64,000 nucleotides of DNA, taken from NCBI RefSeq assembly GCF_017306545.1, contig NZ_JAFKID010000007.1:186001-250000 (forward strand), given 5' to 3'. Origin of the DNA: Mesorhizobium sp. (GTDB lineage: Bacteria > Pseudomonadota > Alphaproteobacteria > Rhizobiales > Rhizobiaceae). The position numbers were made by a program, and so were the translations under genes. Shown piece after piece: positions 55,155 through 63,618 of the stretch (position 1 is its first letter; every line of letters starts with the position of its first letter). Below the pieces are notes generated by a model that searched no databases, was not told where the DNA came from, and saw nothing but the letters and a program-made list of their open reading frames with translations.

Positions 55155-56354
55155 TCAGCGCAGCCGGTTGGCCTTTTGCAGTGCCTGCCTGGTTTCGTCT
55201 TCGGTCAGGCCGCCCATGAAATCTTCCATCTGGTTGTCGATCAGCCCGGCGCGGCGGGCGACGATGTACCAAGCGGCGGCGAGGACGATGTCGGGCTCGA
55301 CGCCGATGCCGCCCCAATAGAGCTTGGCCAGCCGGTTCTGCGCGGCGACGTTGCCGCCGTCGGCGGCCAGCTTCATCCATTGGAAGCCGGCCTTCAGGTC
55401 GCGCTTGCCGCCGCGCCCGTCGATCAGCCATTGGGCGAGATCGATCTCAGCGGTGTCGTAGTTCTGTCGTGCGGCCTTGAGCAGCAGGACCCTGGCCTTG
55501 GCATCGTCCTGCTTCTTGCCGCCGACGCCGTTGGCGTAGAGCTGCGCCATGGCGTATTGCGCGTCCGGCAGGCCGGATTCTGCGGCGCGTTCGTAGTAGG
55601 GCGCCGCACGGGCAAGGCCGGCATCGCCGCCGTCTTCCTGTACGAGAAGCTGGGCGAAGTTGAATTGCGCCAGCGTGTTGCCGGCCTCGGCGGCCGCCTG
55701 CATCAGCGCGTGGGCTTCCTTTATATCCTTCTTCACATAGGTGCCGTCGATCAGCATCAGCGCGTATTGGAACTGTGCTTCGGGTATGCCGCGCTCGGCC
55801 GCCGCGGCATACCATTTGGCGGCTTCGGCGGCGTTCAGGGGCACGCCGAGGCCGCGCGAGAGAAGTTCGGCGACCAGCGTCTGGGCTGCCGGATCGCCGT
55901 TCTTGGCGCGCACCAGGGCCAGATTGTAGGCGGTCTTGTAGAGGCCGCGCTGGTAGGCGCCGTAGGCGGCGTCCGGCTGGCGGGCGCCGAAACGCGACGG
56001 GTCGATGGTATCGGCCTGCGACTGGTCGGTGGTCGCCGGCTGCGGCAGCGGATTGGCGATCGGCTTGACGATGGTGATGCGCGGCTTGCCGAAGCGTAGG
56101 GCGTCGGGTTCCTGGCCGGCGGGTGCCTCCGCGGGGGCGGCTTCCGGCATGAGCGGCTCCGCTGTTGTCGGGGCCGATGCTGCCGGTACTTGGGCTGTCG
56201 GTACCTGAACCGGTGGTGCCGGCGCTGCCTGTGCGGGAGCCGGTTGCGCCGGCACCGTTTGCGCGGGAGGCGCTGCCGGGTCTTTTGCCGGCTCTGCCGC
56301 CCATGCCTGAGGCGCGGCGGCGAGCAGCAAGGCGACGGCAAGGCACGGCCGCAT
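55155..56354 (-). CDS. Sel1-like repeat protein with Pro/Ala-rich N-terminus
   Basis: A 399-residue exported protein from ATG 56354: signal peptide (cut after AWA, about residue 20), a Pro/Ala/Gln-rich stretch (about 22-90), then Sel1-type helical repeats. Repeats with the A-x-x-x-[LY]-G pattern are visible as AAKWYAAAAERGIPEAQFQY, APYYERAAESGLPDAQYAMA and FQWMKLAADGGNVAAQNRLA. Such repeats mediate protein-protein contacts, often in periplasmic regulators such as ExoR. Its start is 3 bp from the upstream gene's stop, so it is coupled to the ThiE-like gene. The role is unknown. Confidence 0.88.
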   Translation of the reverse strand: MRPCLAVALLLAAAPQAWAAEPAKDPAAPPAQTVPAQPAPAQAAPAPPVQVPTAQVPAASAPTTAEPLMPEAAPAEAPAGQEPDALRFGKPRITIVKPIANPLPQPATTDQSQADTIDPSRFGARQPDAAYGAYQRGLYKTAYNLALVRAKNGDPAAQTLVAELLSRGLGVPLNAAEAAKWYAAAAERGIPEAQFQYALMLIDGTYVKKDIKEAHALMQAAAEAGNTLAQFNFAQLLVQEDGGDAGLARAAPYYERAAESGLPDAQYAMAQLYANGVGGKKQDDAKARVLLLKAARQNYDTAEIDLAQWLIDGRGGKRDLKAGFQWMKLAADGGNVAAQNRLAKLYWGGIGVEPDIVLAAAWYIVARRAGLIDNQMEDFMGGLTEDETRQALQKANRLR

Positions 56355-56356
56355 CG

Positions 56357-57004
56357 TCAATCTCCGAAGCGCGGCGCCTGCGCGTCGAGCAGCGCGTTGG
56401 CGCGCGCCACCGCCTCGCGCGGATCGACGCCGTCGCCGTAGACGGCGGCGGAAAGGGCGACGAACTCGGCGCCGGTTTCGGCGACGGCTGCGGCCGAGGC
56501 GAGGTCCGAGCCAGCCATGACGATGCAGGGGATCTCGATCATCTCGGCCCACCAGCGGCCGAGGTTGAGGTTGCGCGGATGCGGCTCGGGCGGGCTGTCG
56601 TAGCCGAAGCGGCCGAAGAAGATGTAGTCGGGCCGCTCCTCGCCCAGTTCCAGCGCCTCGTCGCGCGTCTTGGCGCCGCCGGTGCCGACCGCCATCTTGT
56701 CCTGGAAACGCTCGACGGCCTCGGCAAGCTCGGCCTTGCCGGATTCAATGTGGATGCCGTCGGCCCGCACGCGCCCGGCAATGCGGGTGTCGCCCTCGAC
56801 GATGACAGCCGCACCGGCCGCCTGCGCCGCCGGCATGATCTTTTCCGCCAGCGCCTGGAAGGCGGCGTCGTCCAGCCCGTTGCGCGGCAGGATCAACGAG
56901 GCGACGTCGCCGCCGGCGAAGGCGGCGGCAAGGCGCTCGGCGCTGGCGCCCGGCGGGGCGATCAGCACGATGCGGCAGCGGTCGGGAGGCGTTGTCTCGG
57001 TCAT
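56357..57004 (-). CDS. ThiE/TenI-like thiamine phosphate synthase family protein
   Basis: A 215-residue TIM-barrel protein resembling thiamine-phosphate synthase. The barrel strands AAVIVEGDTRIAGRVRADGI and PDYIFFGRFGYD and EFVALSAAVYGDGVDPREAV follow the family order. The usual phosphate-binding motifs differ: HLGQ-x-D is replaced by HIESGKAEL and the GxSxH-type strand reads AVGTGGAKTRDE. The catalytic role is therefore doubtful, and the protein may be a paralogue (TenI-like) with another job. It precedes the Sel1 gene by 3 bp. Confidence 0.78.
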   Translation of the reverse strand: MTETTPPDRCRIVLIAPPGASAERLAAAFAGGDVASLILPRNGLDDAAFQALAEKIMPAAQAAGAAVIVEGDTRIAGRVRADGIHIESGKAELAEAVERFQDKMAVGTGGAKTRDEALELGEERPDYIFFGRFGYDSPPEPHPRNLNLGRWWAEMIEIPCIVMAGSDLASAAAVAETGAEFVALSAAVYGDGVDPREAVARANALLDAQAPRFGD

Positions 57005-57092
57005 GGGACTGCTCAGATCAGGCTTCGCCTATGCGGGGCGAAGATGGTTGCATTGCGGCATAGAGCAAAGCGCCGCGCTTGAACAGGCGCGC

Positions 57093-57551
57093 TCAGAGCG
57101 TGAGCTTGTAGCCGATATGGCTCGCCTCGAAGCCGAGCCGGTCGTAGAAGCGATGGGCGTCGGCGCGCGACCTGTCGGTCGTCAGTTGCACGGTGCGGCA
57201 GCCGCGCGCGCGGCATTCGGCGATGGCCCACTCGAACAGGCGCTGGCCAAGACCCTCGCCACGGTGGCCGGCGGCGACTCGCACCGCCTCGATCTGGCCG
57301 CGCAGCGCGCCCTTGCGCGACAGGCCGGGAATGAAGGTGAGTTGCAGCGTGCCGACGACGGTGCCGTCGCGCGTCATCACCGCGAGGAACTGGTTTGGGT
57401 CGGCGTCGATGGCGCTGAAGGCATCCTGATAGGCCGGCGCGCCGGGCGTCGAGGCGTCCTCGCGCGCCGCGCCCAGCGGATCGTCGGCCAGCATGGCGAC
57501 GATGGCCGGTACGTCGGCCCGCACGGCCCGGCGAAAGACGATGTCGTTCAT
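57093..57551 (-). CDS. GNAT family N-acetyltransferase
   Basis: A 152-residue protein from ATG 57551 (MNDIVFRRAVRADVPAIVAM). Acetyl-CoA binding is indicated by VRVAAGHRGEGLGQRLFEWA, with the R/Q-x-x-G-x-G/A signature, and the C-terminal ADAHRFYDRLGFEASHIGYK is the usual alpha-4/beta-7 segment. It resembles acetyltransferases acting on small amines or aminoglycosides, but the substrate is not determinable. It is divergent from the TauE gene. Confidence 0.92.
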   Translation of the reverse strand: MNDIVFRRAVRADVPAIVAMLADDPLGAAREDASTPGAPAYQDAFSAIDADPNQFLAVMTRDGTVVGTLQLTFIPGLSRKGALRGQIEAVRVAAGHRGEGLGQRLFEWAIAECRARGCRTVQLTTDRSRADAHRFYDRLGFEASHIGYKLTL

Positions 57552-57704
57552 GATGCTCTTCCTTCCACGAAACTCGCCGCCGATGCATAGGGGCGGGCCG
57601 TCGACGCGGCAACAGGCCGGAAGACGCATATTGCTATTTGCTATCGCGGTGCGGGCGGAATCCGGTTATGAGGCGGCTGCACTTTCTCAAGCAGTCCTCC
57701 CTCC

Positions 57705-58475
57705 ATGATCGATCTGCTCAGCGACCCGTGGTTCTATGCCGCCGCCGTTCCGGCGGTGCTGCTCGTCGGTCTGTCGAAAGGCGGCTTCGGCGGCGGCATC
57801 GGCTTCGTCGGCGTGCCGCTGATGGCGCTGGCGATGCCGCCGGTGCAGGCGGCGGCGATCCTCTTGCCCATCCTGTGCCTGATGGACGTCGCGGCGGTAT
57901 GGACGTGGTGGGGCGTCTACGACCGCCGGACGCTGGCCGACATGCTGCCCGGCGCGGTTCTCGGCATCGGGCTCGGCTGGCTGACGGCGGCGCTGGTGAC
58001 GCAGGAGGCGGTGCGGCTGATCGTCGGGGCGGTGGCGCTGGTCTTCGTACTGCGCTGGGTCTACACGCAATTGCGGCACGGGGCCGACCACCGGGCATCG
58101 CCGAACCGGGTCGTAGCCGCCTTCTGGGGCTCGGTCTCGGGCTTCACCTCCTTCGTCGCCCATGTCGGCGGCCCGCCCTTCCAGGTCTACGCCCTGCCGA
58201 TCCGGCTCGACCCGAAGGTGCTGTCGGGAACGACGGCGATCTTCTTTGCCATCACCAATGCGCTGAAGCTGATCCCCTATTTCGCGCTCGGCCAGTTCGA
58301 CGCCGCCAACCTGACCGCCTCGGCTGTGCTGATGCCGCTGGCGCCGCTGGCGACGATGGCCGGCGCCTGGCTGGTGCGGCGCATGCGGCCGGCGATCTTC
58401 TACCCCTTCACCTATGCGACGGTGGGCGTCGTCGCCGTCAAGCTTTTGTGGGATAGCGTCGCCGGGCTTTTCTAG
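57705..58475 (+). CDS. TauE/SafE family sulfite exporter-like membrane protein
   Basis: A 256-residue protein with about eight hydrophobic segments. The family motifs GLSKGGFGGGIGFVGVPLMA (residues about 22-41) and, in the second repeat, FTSFVAHVGGPPFQVYALP are intact. TauE/SafE proteins export sulfite, sulfoacetate or related organosulfonates. No sulfur-oxidation genes are adjacent, so the substrate remains open. ATG 57705 has a C-rich upstream region without a strong Shine-Dalgarno. The acyl-CoA synthetase gene follows after 76 bp on the same strand. Confidence 0.92.
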   Translation: MIDLLSDPWFYAAAVPAVLLVGLSKGGFGGGIGFVGVPLMALAMPPVQAAAILLPILCLMDVAAVWTWWGVYDRRTLADMLPGAVLGIGLGWLTAALVTQEAVRLIVGAVALVFVLRWVYTQLRHGADHRASPNRVVAAFWGSVSGFTSFVAHVGGPPFQVYALPIRLDPKVLSGTTAIFFAITNALKLIPYFALGQFDAANLTASAVLMPLAPLATMAGAWLVRRMRPAIFYPFTYATVGVVAVKLLWDSVAGLF

Positions 58476-58551
58476 CCGGCTCGATCCTGAGTATAGGATG
58501 ACGGCAACAGCCGGCTTCGGCTAGAAGCGACATATTTCTCGGGAGAACGGG

Positions 58552-60192
58552 ATGGCCAGTCCCTACGACATCGACCTCGACAAGAACCCGGCCAACTACC
58601 AGCCGCTGACGCCGGTTTCCTACCTGGAGCGGGCGGCGAAAGTGTTTCCCGCGCACGTCGCCATCATTCACGGCAGCCAGCGCATCGACTACCGCACCTT
58701 CTGGCAACGCTCGCTGAAGCTCGCCTCGGCGCTGGCGAAGAAGGGCATCGGCAAGGGCGATACGGTGACGGTGATGCTTTCCAACACGCCGCCGATGCTG
58801 GAGGCGCATTTCGGCGTGCCGATGGTCAAGGCGGTGCTGCACTGCCTCAACACCCGCCTCGACGCGGCCGTCATCGCTTTCCAGATCGACCACGCGGAAT
58901 CGAAGGTGCTGATCGTCGACCGCGAGTTCTCCGGCGTGGTGAAGGAAGCGCTGGCGCTGGCCAAGGCCCGGCCTCTTGTGATCGACTACGACGATCCCGA
59001 CTACGCCGAGGACGCGCCTTACCCGAAGGGCGAGCGCATCGGCAGCCTCGACTACGAGGATTTCGTCGCCACCGGCGACGCGGATTTCGCCTGGTCGATG
59101 CCCGACGACGAGTGGGACGCGATCTCGCTCAACTACACGTCCGGCACCACCGGCAACCCCAAGGGTGTGGTCTACCACAACCGGGGTGCCGCGCTGATGG
59201 CCTATACGAACACGATCCATGCCGGGATGCAGAAACACTGCGTCTACCTGTGGACGCTGCCGATGTTCCACTGCAACGGCTGGTGCTTCCCGTGGACGCT
59301 TGCCGTGCAGGCGGGCACGCATGTGTGCCTGCGCTGGGTGCGGGCCAGGCAGATGTACGCGGCGATCGCCGACCATGGCGTCACCCATCTGTGCGGCGCG
59401 CCGGTGGTGATGTCGCTGCTCATCAACGCGCGCGAGGAGGACCGGCGCGAATTTCCGCAGACCGTCACCTTCAACACCGCCGCCGCGCCGCCGCCGGAGG
59501 CGGTGCTGTCGGGCATGGCCGACGCCGGTTTCGCCGTCACCCACCTCTACGGGCTGACCGAGACCTACGGGCCGGCCGTGGTCAACGAGTGGCACGGCGA
59601 ATGGGACGGGCTGGACAAGGCGGCTCGTACGCAGAAGAAGGCGCGGCAGGGCGTGCGCTATGCCGCGCTCGAAGGGCTCACCGTCATGGACCCCGAGACA
59701 ATGCAGGAGACGCCGCGCGACGGCGAGACCATCGGCGAGGTCATGTTCCGCGGCAACATCGTCATGAAGGGCTATCTCAAGAACCGCAAGGCGAGCGACG
59801 AAGCCTTCGCCGGCGGCTGGTTCCATTCGGGCGATCTCGGCGTCATGCACGCCGACGGCTATCTCCAGATCAAGGACCGCTCGAAGGACATCATCATCTC
59901 CGGCGGCGAGAACATCTCGTCCATCGAGGTGGAGGACGTGCTCTACAAGCATCCGGCGGTGCAGGCCTGCGGTGTGGTGGCGCGCGCCGACGACAAATGG
60001 GGCGAGGTGCCGGTCGCCTATGTCGAACTGAAGCCGGGCAAGACGGCGACCGAGGCCGAGATCCTCGACCATTGCCGCTCGCTGCTCGCCCGCTTCAAGG
60101 TGCCGAAGGCGGTGATCTTCGCCGAGATCCCGAAAACTTCGACCGGCAAGATCCAGAAATTCCGCCTGCGCGACATGGCGAAAGCCGGCTGA
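58552..60192 (+). CDS. Acyl-CoA synthetase (AMP-forming), medium-chain type
   Basis: A 546-residue adenylate-forming enzyme. The P-loop is LNYTSGTTGNPKGVVYHN (about residue 190), the ATP-binding A5 motif YGLTETYGPAVVNEW, the hinge A8 region DRSKDIIISGGENISSIEVE, and the A10 lysine in STGKIQKFRLR. It activates a fatty or aromatic acid to its CoA ester; sequence resembles the medium-chain/AlkK-like group. GGGAGAACGG precedes ATG 58552. It converges with the DUF2269 gene, and a perfect hairpin lies between them. Confidence 0.92.
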   Translation: MASPYDIDLDKNPANYQPLTPVSYLERAAKVFPAHVAIIHGSQRIDYRTFWQRSLKLASALAKKGIGKGDTVTVMLSNTPPMLEAHFGVPMVKAVLHCLNTRLDAAVIAFQIDHAESKVLIVDREFSGVVKEALALAKARPLVIDYDDPDYAEDAPYPKGERIGSLDYEDFVATGDADFAWSMPDDEWDAISLNYTSGTTGNPKGVVYHNRGAALMAYTNTIHAGMQKHCVYLWTLPMFHCNGWCFPWTLAVQAGTHVCLRWVRARQMYAAIADHGVTHLCGAPVVMSLLINAREEDRREFPQTVTFNTAAAPPPEAVLSGMADAGFAVTHLYGLTETYGPAVVNEWHGEWDGLDKAARTQKKARQGVRYAALEGLTVMDPETMQETPRDGETIGEVMFRGNIVMKGYLKNRKASDEAFAGGWFHSGDLGVMHADGYLQIKDRSKDIIISGGENISSIEVEDVLYKHPAVQACGVVARADDKWGEVPVAYVELKPGKTATEAEILDHCRSLLARFKVPKAVIFAEIPKTSTGKIQKFRLRDMAKAG

Positions 60193-60194
60193 CG

Positions 60195-60226
60195 GGGCAG
60201 GCCGGCAGCGCGCCGCCGGCCTGCCC
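60195..60226. terminator. Perfect 12-bp hairpin between convergent genes
   Basis: GGGCAGGCCGGC / GCCGGCCTGCCC around an 8-base loop lies in the 44-bp gap between the acyl-CoA synthetase and DUF2269 stops. It lacks a T-tract. It is likely a bidirectional transcript-end structure. Confidence 0.6.
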
Positions 60227-60236
60227 TGCGTGTTCC

Positions 60237-60794
60237 TTAGACAGCAGGTGCAGGGCCGAGGCTACGCGCGCCTGCATTCATCGCTAGCGCGACGCCGGCC
60301 ACCGGTATCGCGGCCATTGCGACGAGAATGCCGATGTCCTGCGCGGCCGGCTTCAGTACCATGTCGGCGACGATGACCAGCATGACGCTGTAGTCGATGC
60401 GGGCGAAGCGCAGCATGCGCTGGCCGAGCGCCAGCGCCTGCGGCGTCACGCCTTCCTCCGCGATCAGTTTCGCCATCTTCGCGGCCGTCGGGCCGAAGAC
60501 CGTCATGCCGATGGTGAAGGTGGTGAAGTAGCCGGCGAGGCCGATGAGGACCCACAGGTCGGAAAAGCCGACCCAGAACACGCATAGAGCGAGGCCGAAG
60601 GCGAGCGTGAGCAGCGACGTGGGTACGAACAGCCGGTTGCTGAGTTCGCCGGTGGCGCGCATGGCCTGCAACATCGCCTCGATATTGCAGGCGCGCTCGG
60701 CCCGTAGCGCCAGCAGCGCCAGCGCGAAGCCGCCGCCGACCCACACCACGGCCGCGGCGACGTGCAGGAATTTTACCAGGGAATACCAATCCAT
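60237..60794 (-). CDS. DUF2269 (CopD-like) family membrane protein
   Basis: A 185-residue membrane protein with about four to five hydrophobic segments. The N-terminal block YSLVKFLHVAAAVVWVGGGF has the His and Trp typical of DUF2269/CopD-like proteins, where the His may bind heme or metal. ATG 60794 with AGGA 8 bp upstream is used; an ATG at 60803 would add three residues. It is divergent from the small HxH membrane protein (318-bp gap). Function is unknown. Confidence 0.85.
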   Translation of the reverse strand: MDWYSLVKFLHVAAAVVWVGGGFALALLALRAERACNIEAMLQAMRATGELSNRLFVPTSLLTLAFGLALCVFWVGFSDLWVLIGLAGYFTTFTIGMTVFGPTAAKMAKLIAEEGVTPQALALGQRMLRFARIDYSVMLVIVADMVLKPAAQDIGILVAMAAIPVAGVALAMNAGARSLGPAPAV

Positions 60795-61112
60795 TTCTTT
60801 CATCCTTGTTTGTCGCGGATGATCGGTGGCGGCCGATACCGTCGAGGGCCGGGCGTCTAGCACCGGCCGTGTATCCGAACGATGCCGGCCGGCTCGGCCG
60901 GTGTTTCCACTCTGCGACTGCAAAAAAGGCGGAGGCTGTGCCGGATGCCGTTACGTCAGCATCAGATCGTGCTAATGTAACAAGGTCGGAAGCGCCGGGG
61001 GAAGCAGCACGGCATTCCTCGGAAACACGACCGGCTTACAGGCTGCAAGGCCGCATCCATGGCGGCGCTGACGGCAAACTTATGCCCATCGGACAGACAA
61101 CGGAGAACGAAC
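60795..61112. other. 318-bp divergent intergenic region
   Basis: It separates the DUF2269 and HxH membrane-protein genes. A GC-rich palindrome GGCCGGCTCGGCCGG lies near 60889-60903. No protein-like frame was found, and no confident promoter motif could be picked. Confidence 0.45.
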
Positions 61113-61493
61113 ATGCAAGGGGTGGCAAGGAACTTCTTCACGCTGGCGATCGTCTACGCCTTGTGCGGCATGGCGCTCGGCATCCACATGGCGATCAGCC
61201 AGGATCATGGCCAGATGCCCACGCATGCGCACGTGATGGTGGCGGGCTGGCTCATGTCCACGGTTTTCGCCTTCTTCTACCACCTGTTTCCGGCTGCGGC
61301 CGGCACGAGACTGGCGAAGGTTCATTTCTGGCTCACGGCGGTCAGCGGCGTGGCGCTCGTGGTCGGCCTCTATCTGCTTTTGGCCGGCAACGAGGCGATG
61401 GAAGCCGTCACCGGCATCGGCTCGATGGGCTTTTATGCGGCGATGTTCCTGTTCGCCTTCATCGCGCTGCCGGCGGTCTACCGCCAGGCCTGA
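61113..61493 (+). CDS. Small four-helix membrane protein with HxH motif
   Basis: A 126-residue protein with four hydrophobic segments (about residues 8-28, 40-62, 70-90, 98-120). The first loop and second helix read MPTHAHVMVAGWLMSTVFAF then FYHLFP. The H-x-H plus distal Tyr-His pair resembles heme-binding helices in cytochrome oxidase subunit I/NnrS-like proteins, but the protein is too short to be an oxidase. GGAG lies 7 bp upstream of ATG 61113. It may bind heme or copper; this is inference. No characterised homologue is recognised with certainty. Confidence 0.78.
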   Translation: MQGVARNFFTLAIVYALCGMALGIHMAISQDHGQMPTHAHVMVAGWLMSTVFAFFYHLFPAAAGTRLAKVHFWLTAVSGVALVVGLYLLLAGNEAMEAVTGIGSMGFYAAMFLFAFIALPAVYRQA

Positions 61494-61589
61494 TGGCGGG
61501 GCGAACTGTGCCGCAACGGCACGGTACCCACCCGGCTTGGTAAAAAAATCTTTGCCCGGTTAAGGCTTCATTTACCTTCATCGGTGCTT

Positions 61590-61697
61590 ACTGAGGGTAT
61601 CCAGTGATCTGGATTCTTACCGAGTGGTTGGAGCCACTTTGTTTGACGCCTCCCTGTTAAACTCCTGAGAGCCGCCTCATCCGCGGCTCTTTTTTTA
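61590..61697 (+). ncRNA. Candidate trans-acting small RNA with strong terminator
   Basis: Within the 371-bp gap after the HxH gene are two hairpins, ATCCAG-TGAT-CTGGAT (61599-61614) and AGTGG-TTGGAG-CCACT (61623-61638). An unpaired U-rich stretch with GACGCCTCCCTG, an anti-Shine-Dalgarno-like core, follows, then a strong terminator. This modular layout is typical of Hfq-dependent sRNAs of the rhizobial alpha-r families. The 5' end is estimated; a promoter could not be set with confidence. Confidence 0.6.
61668..61697 (+). terminator. Rho-independent terminator of the candidate sRNA
   Basis: AGAGCCGC / GCGGCTCT, a perfect 8-bp stem with a 7-base loop, is followed directly by seven more T. It is the strongest terminator in the window. 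It ends 34 bp before a CtrA-like box. Confidence 0.9.
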
Positions 61698-61730
61698 TGC
61701 CGCGCGCGGCATGCCCGGGGCGGTGGCTCG

Positions 61731-61745
61731 TTAACCTTCCGTTAA
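61731..61745 (+). promoter_or_regulatory. CtrA-like box upstream of the DUF1465 gene
   Basis: TTAA-CCTTCCG-TTAA fits the CtrA consensus TTAA-N7-TTAA exactly, 120 bp before the DUF1465 start. A near match TTAA-GGCTTCA-TTTA lies at 61560-61574 before the sRNA. Confidence 0.55.
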
Positions 61746-61864
61746 ACATGAGCTTGCCTTCGCCGAAGACGAGGCGCATTTTCCGAAAGCGGTCGTATAA
61801 GGTGCGGGCCGCGGCGGCGCTGGGCGAATCAGCCTGCCGGATGCGGGTCCAGGATGGCTTCAAC

Positions 61865-62395
61865 ATGAGCGAAACGAAGGAAAGCGCCAAGACGATCAAG
61901 CTGGCGGAACGCCGGGTGTTCTCGCAATCCTTCCGGCCGCTCTACAACGAAGGCATGGGGCTGGTGGAGCAGGCGGCCGAATATCTCGACGGCAAGGGCC
62001 GCGCCGAGGCCAAGAAACTGTCGCGGCTGGGAGCGACGCTCTACGCCGCCGAATCCATGCGGCTGACGACCCGGCTGATGCAGATCGCCTCGTGGCTTCT
62101 GTTGCAGCGCGCCGCCAATTCCGGCGAGATGACGCGCGACCAGGTTGCCTCGGAAAAGTCGAAGGTGCGGCTGGACACCGCCTCCGCGCATGAAGACGTG
62201 GCGGGCTGGGCCGAACTGCCGGCCGATTTCATCGATCTCGTCACCCGTTCGCTGCGCTTGCAGGCGCTGGTCAGGCGCATGGACGACGAGGTGTACGGGG
62301 CGGGCAACGTCGCTGTGCCGTCGCCGGTCAGTCGCCGCAGCAATCCCGTCTCCGACCAGATCACGCTGCTCAACACGGCCTTCGCGCGCGGCTGA
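61865..62395 (+). CDS. DUF1465 family protein
   Basis: A 176-residue, mostly helical cytoplasmic protein. The block FRPLYNEGMGLVEQAAEYLD and the RLTTRLMQIASWLLLQRA segment are typical of DUF1465, a conserved alphaproteobacterial family without an established function. The C-terminal 30 residues (SPVSRRSNPVSDQITLLN) are probably disordered. ATG 61865 is used; a longer in-frame reading back to 61697 overlaps the CtrA-like box. It is followed by ruvC (74-bp gap) on the same strand. Confidence 0.88.
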   Translation: MSETKESAKTIKLAERRVFSQSFRPLYNEGMGLVEQAAEYLDGKGRAEAKKLSRLGATLYAAESMRLTTRLMQIASWLLLQRAANSGEMTRDQVASEKSKVRLDTASAHEDVAGWAELPADFIDLVTRSLRLQALVRRMDDEVYGAGNVAVPSPVSRRSNPVSDQITLLNTAFARG

Positions 62396-62469
62396 TCGTT
62401 TCGGCAATTTGTTTCCTGTTTGTTCACATTCCGCTGGCATGACCTTACCCAAACGGTAAAGTCGGCGGC

Positions 62470-62979
62470 ATGAACGAGGCGATTCGCATCATCGGCATCG
62501 ATCCGGGGCTTCGGCGCACCGGCTGGGGCGTGGTGGAAAGCCTCGGCAATGCGCTGCGCTTCGTCGCCGCGGGCACGGTACGCTCCGACGACAAGGCGGC
62601 GCTTGCCGTGCGGCTTTGCCAACTGCACGACGGGCTGGCCGAGGTGCTGGCCCGCGCCGCGCCGCAGGAGGCGGCGGTCGAGCAGACTTTCGTCAACAAG
62701 GACGCCACCGCTACGCTGAAGCTCGGCCAGGCGCGCGGCATCGCCATGCTGGTGCCGGCGCGCGCCGGGCTGGTGGTCGCCGAATACGCGCCGAACGCCG
62801 TCAAGAAGGCCGTCATCGGCGTCGGCCACGGCGACAAGAAGCAGATCCACATGATGGTCAAGGTGCTCTTGCCGAAAGCGACCTTCGACGGCGACGATTC
62901 GGCTGATGCGCTGGCCATTGCCATCTGCCACGCGCATCACCGGCAGAGCGCGGCGTACCGGCTGGCGCTGGCGGGGTAG
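62470..62979 (+). CDS. ruvC: Holliday junction resolvase RuvC
   Basis: A 169-residue endonuclease that cleaves Holliday junctions in recombination repair. The first catalytic Asp is in [19 protein letters not shown], the Glu in [20 protein letters not shown] and the last pair in [19 protein letters not shown], so the acidic tetrad is complete. It is followed 5 bp later by ruvA; ruvB is not inside the window and the expected place is taken by a toxin-antitoxin pair. Confidence 0.97.
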   Translation: MNEAIRIIGIDPGLRRTGWGVVESLGNALRFVAAGTVRSDDKAALAVRLCQLHDGLAEVLARAAPQEAAVEQTFVNKDATATLKLGQARGIAMLVPARAGLVVAEYAPNAVKKAVIGVGHGDKKQIHMMVKVLLPKATFDGDDSADALAIAICHAHHRQSAAYRLALAG

Positions 62980-62984
62980 AGACG

Positions 62985-63605
62985 ATGATCGGCAAGCTCA
63001 AGGGCACGCTGGACGAGGCCGATGAAGATCATTGCGTGATCGACGTGCATGGCGTCGGTTACGTCGCCTTCTGCTCGGCACGGACGCTGGCGGCTTTGCC
63101 TTCGCCCGGCGAGGCGGTGGTGCTCTATATCGAAACCTATGTGCGCGAGGACATGATCCGGCTTTACGGTTTCCAGACCGCGCTGGAGCGCGAGTGGTTC
63201 CGGCTGCTGATGAACAACGTGCAGGGCGTCGGCGCCAAGGTGGCGCTGGCGGTTCTGTCGACGCTTTCGCCCACCGACCTCGCCAACGCCATCGCGCTGC
63301 GCGACATCGCCATGGTGTCCAGGGCGCCGGGTGTCGGCAAGAAGGTAGCCGAGCGTATCGTCACCGAACTGAAGAACAAGGCGCCGGCCTTCGCGGGCGA
63401 GGCCTCCGGCACGATCGGGCTGAAGCAGGAGATCGGCGAAGGCGTGGCGCCGGCGCCGGTGGCGGACGCCGTCTCTGCGCTCACCAATCTCGGCTATTCG
63501 CGCGACATTGCCGCCAATGCGGTGGCCGCGGCGCTGAAGACGGCGGGCGAGGGGGCGGACTCGGCCAAGCTGATCCGCTTCGGCCTGAAGGAACTGGCGC
63601 GGTGA
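62985..63605 (+). CDS. ruvA: Holliday junction branch migration protein RuvA
   Basis: A 206-residue protein with an N-terminal OB domain ([20 protein letters not shown]), helix-hairpin-helix motifs ([20 protein letters not shown] and [18 protein letters not shown]) and a C-terminal RuvB-contact domain ([20 protein letters not shown]). It targets RuvB to Holliday junctions. It starts 5 bp after ruvC, so the two are coupled. In most genomes ruvB follows directly; here a VapBC-like pair comes next, suggesting insertion or ruvB displacement downstream. Confidence 0.97.
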   Translation: MIGKLKGTLDEADEDHCVIDVHGVGYVAFCSARTLAALPSPGEAVVLYIETYVREDMIRLYGFQTALEREWFRLLMNNVQGVGAKVALAVLSTLSPTDLANAIALRDIAMVSRAPGVGKKVAERIVTELKNKAPAFAGEASGTIGLKQEIGEGVAPAPVADAVSALTNLGYSRDIAANAVAAALKTAGEGADSAKLIRFGLKELAR

Positions 63606-63618
63606 GGTTCTGGTCGCG

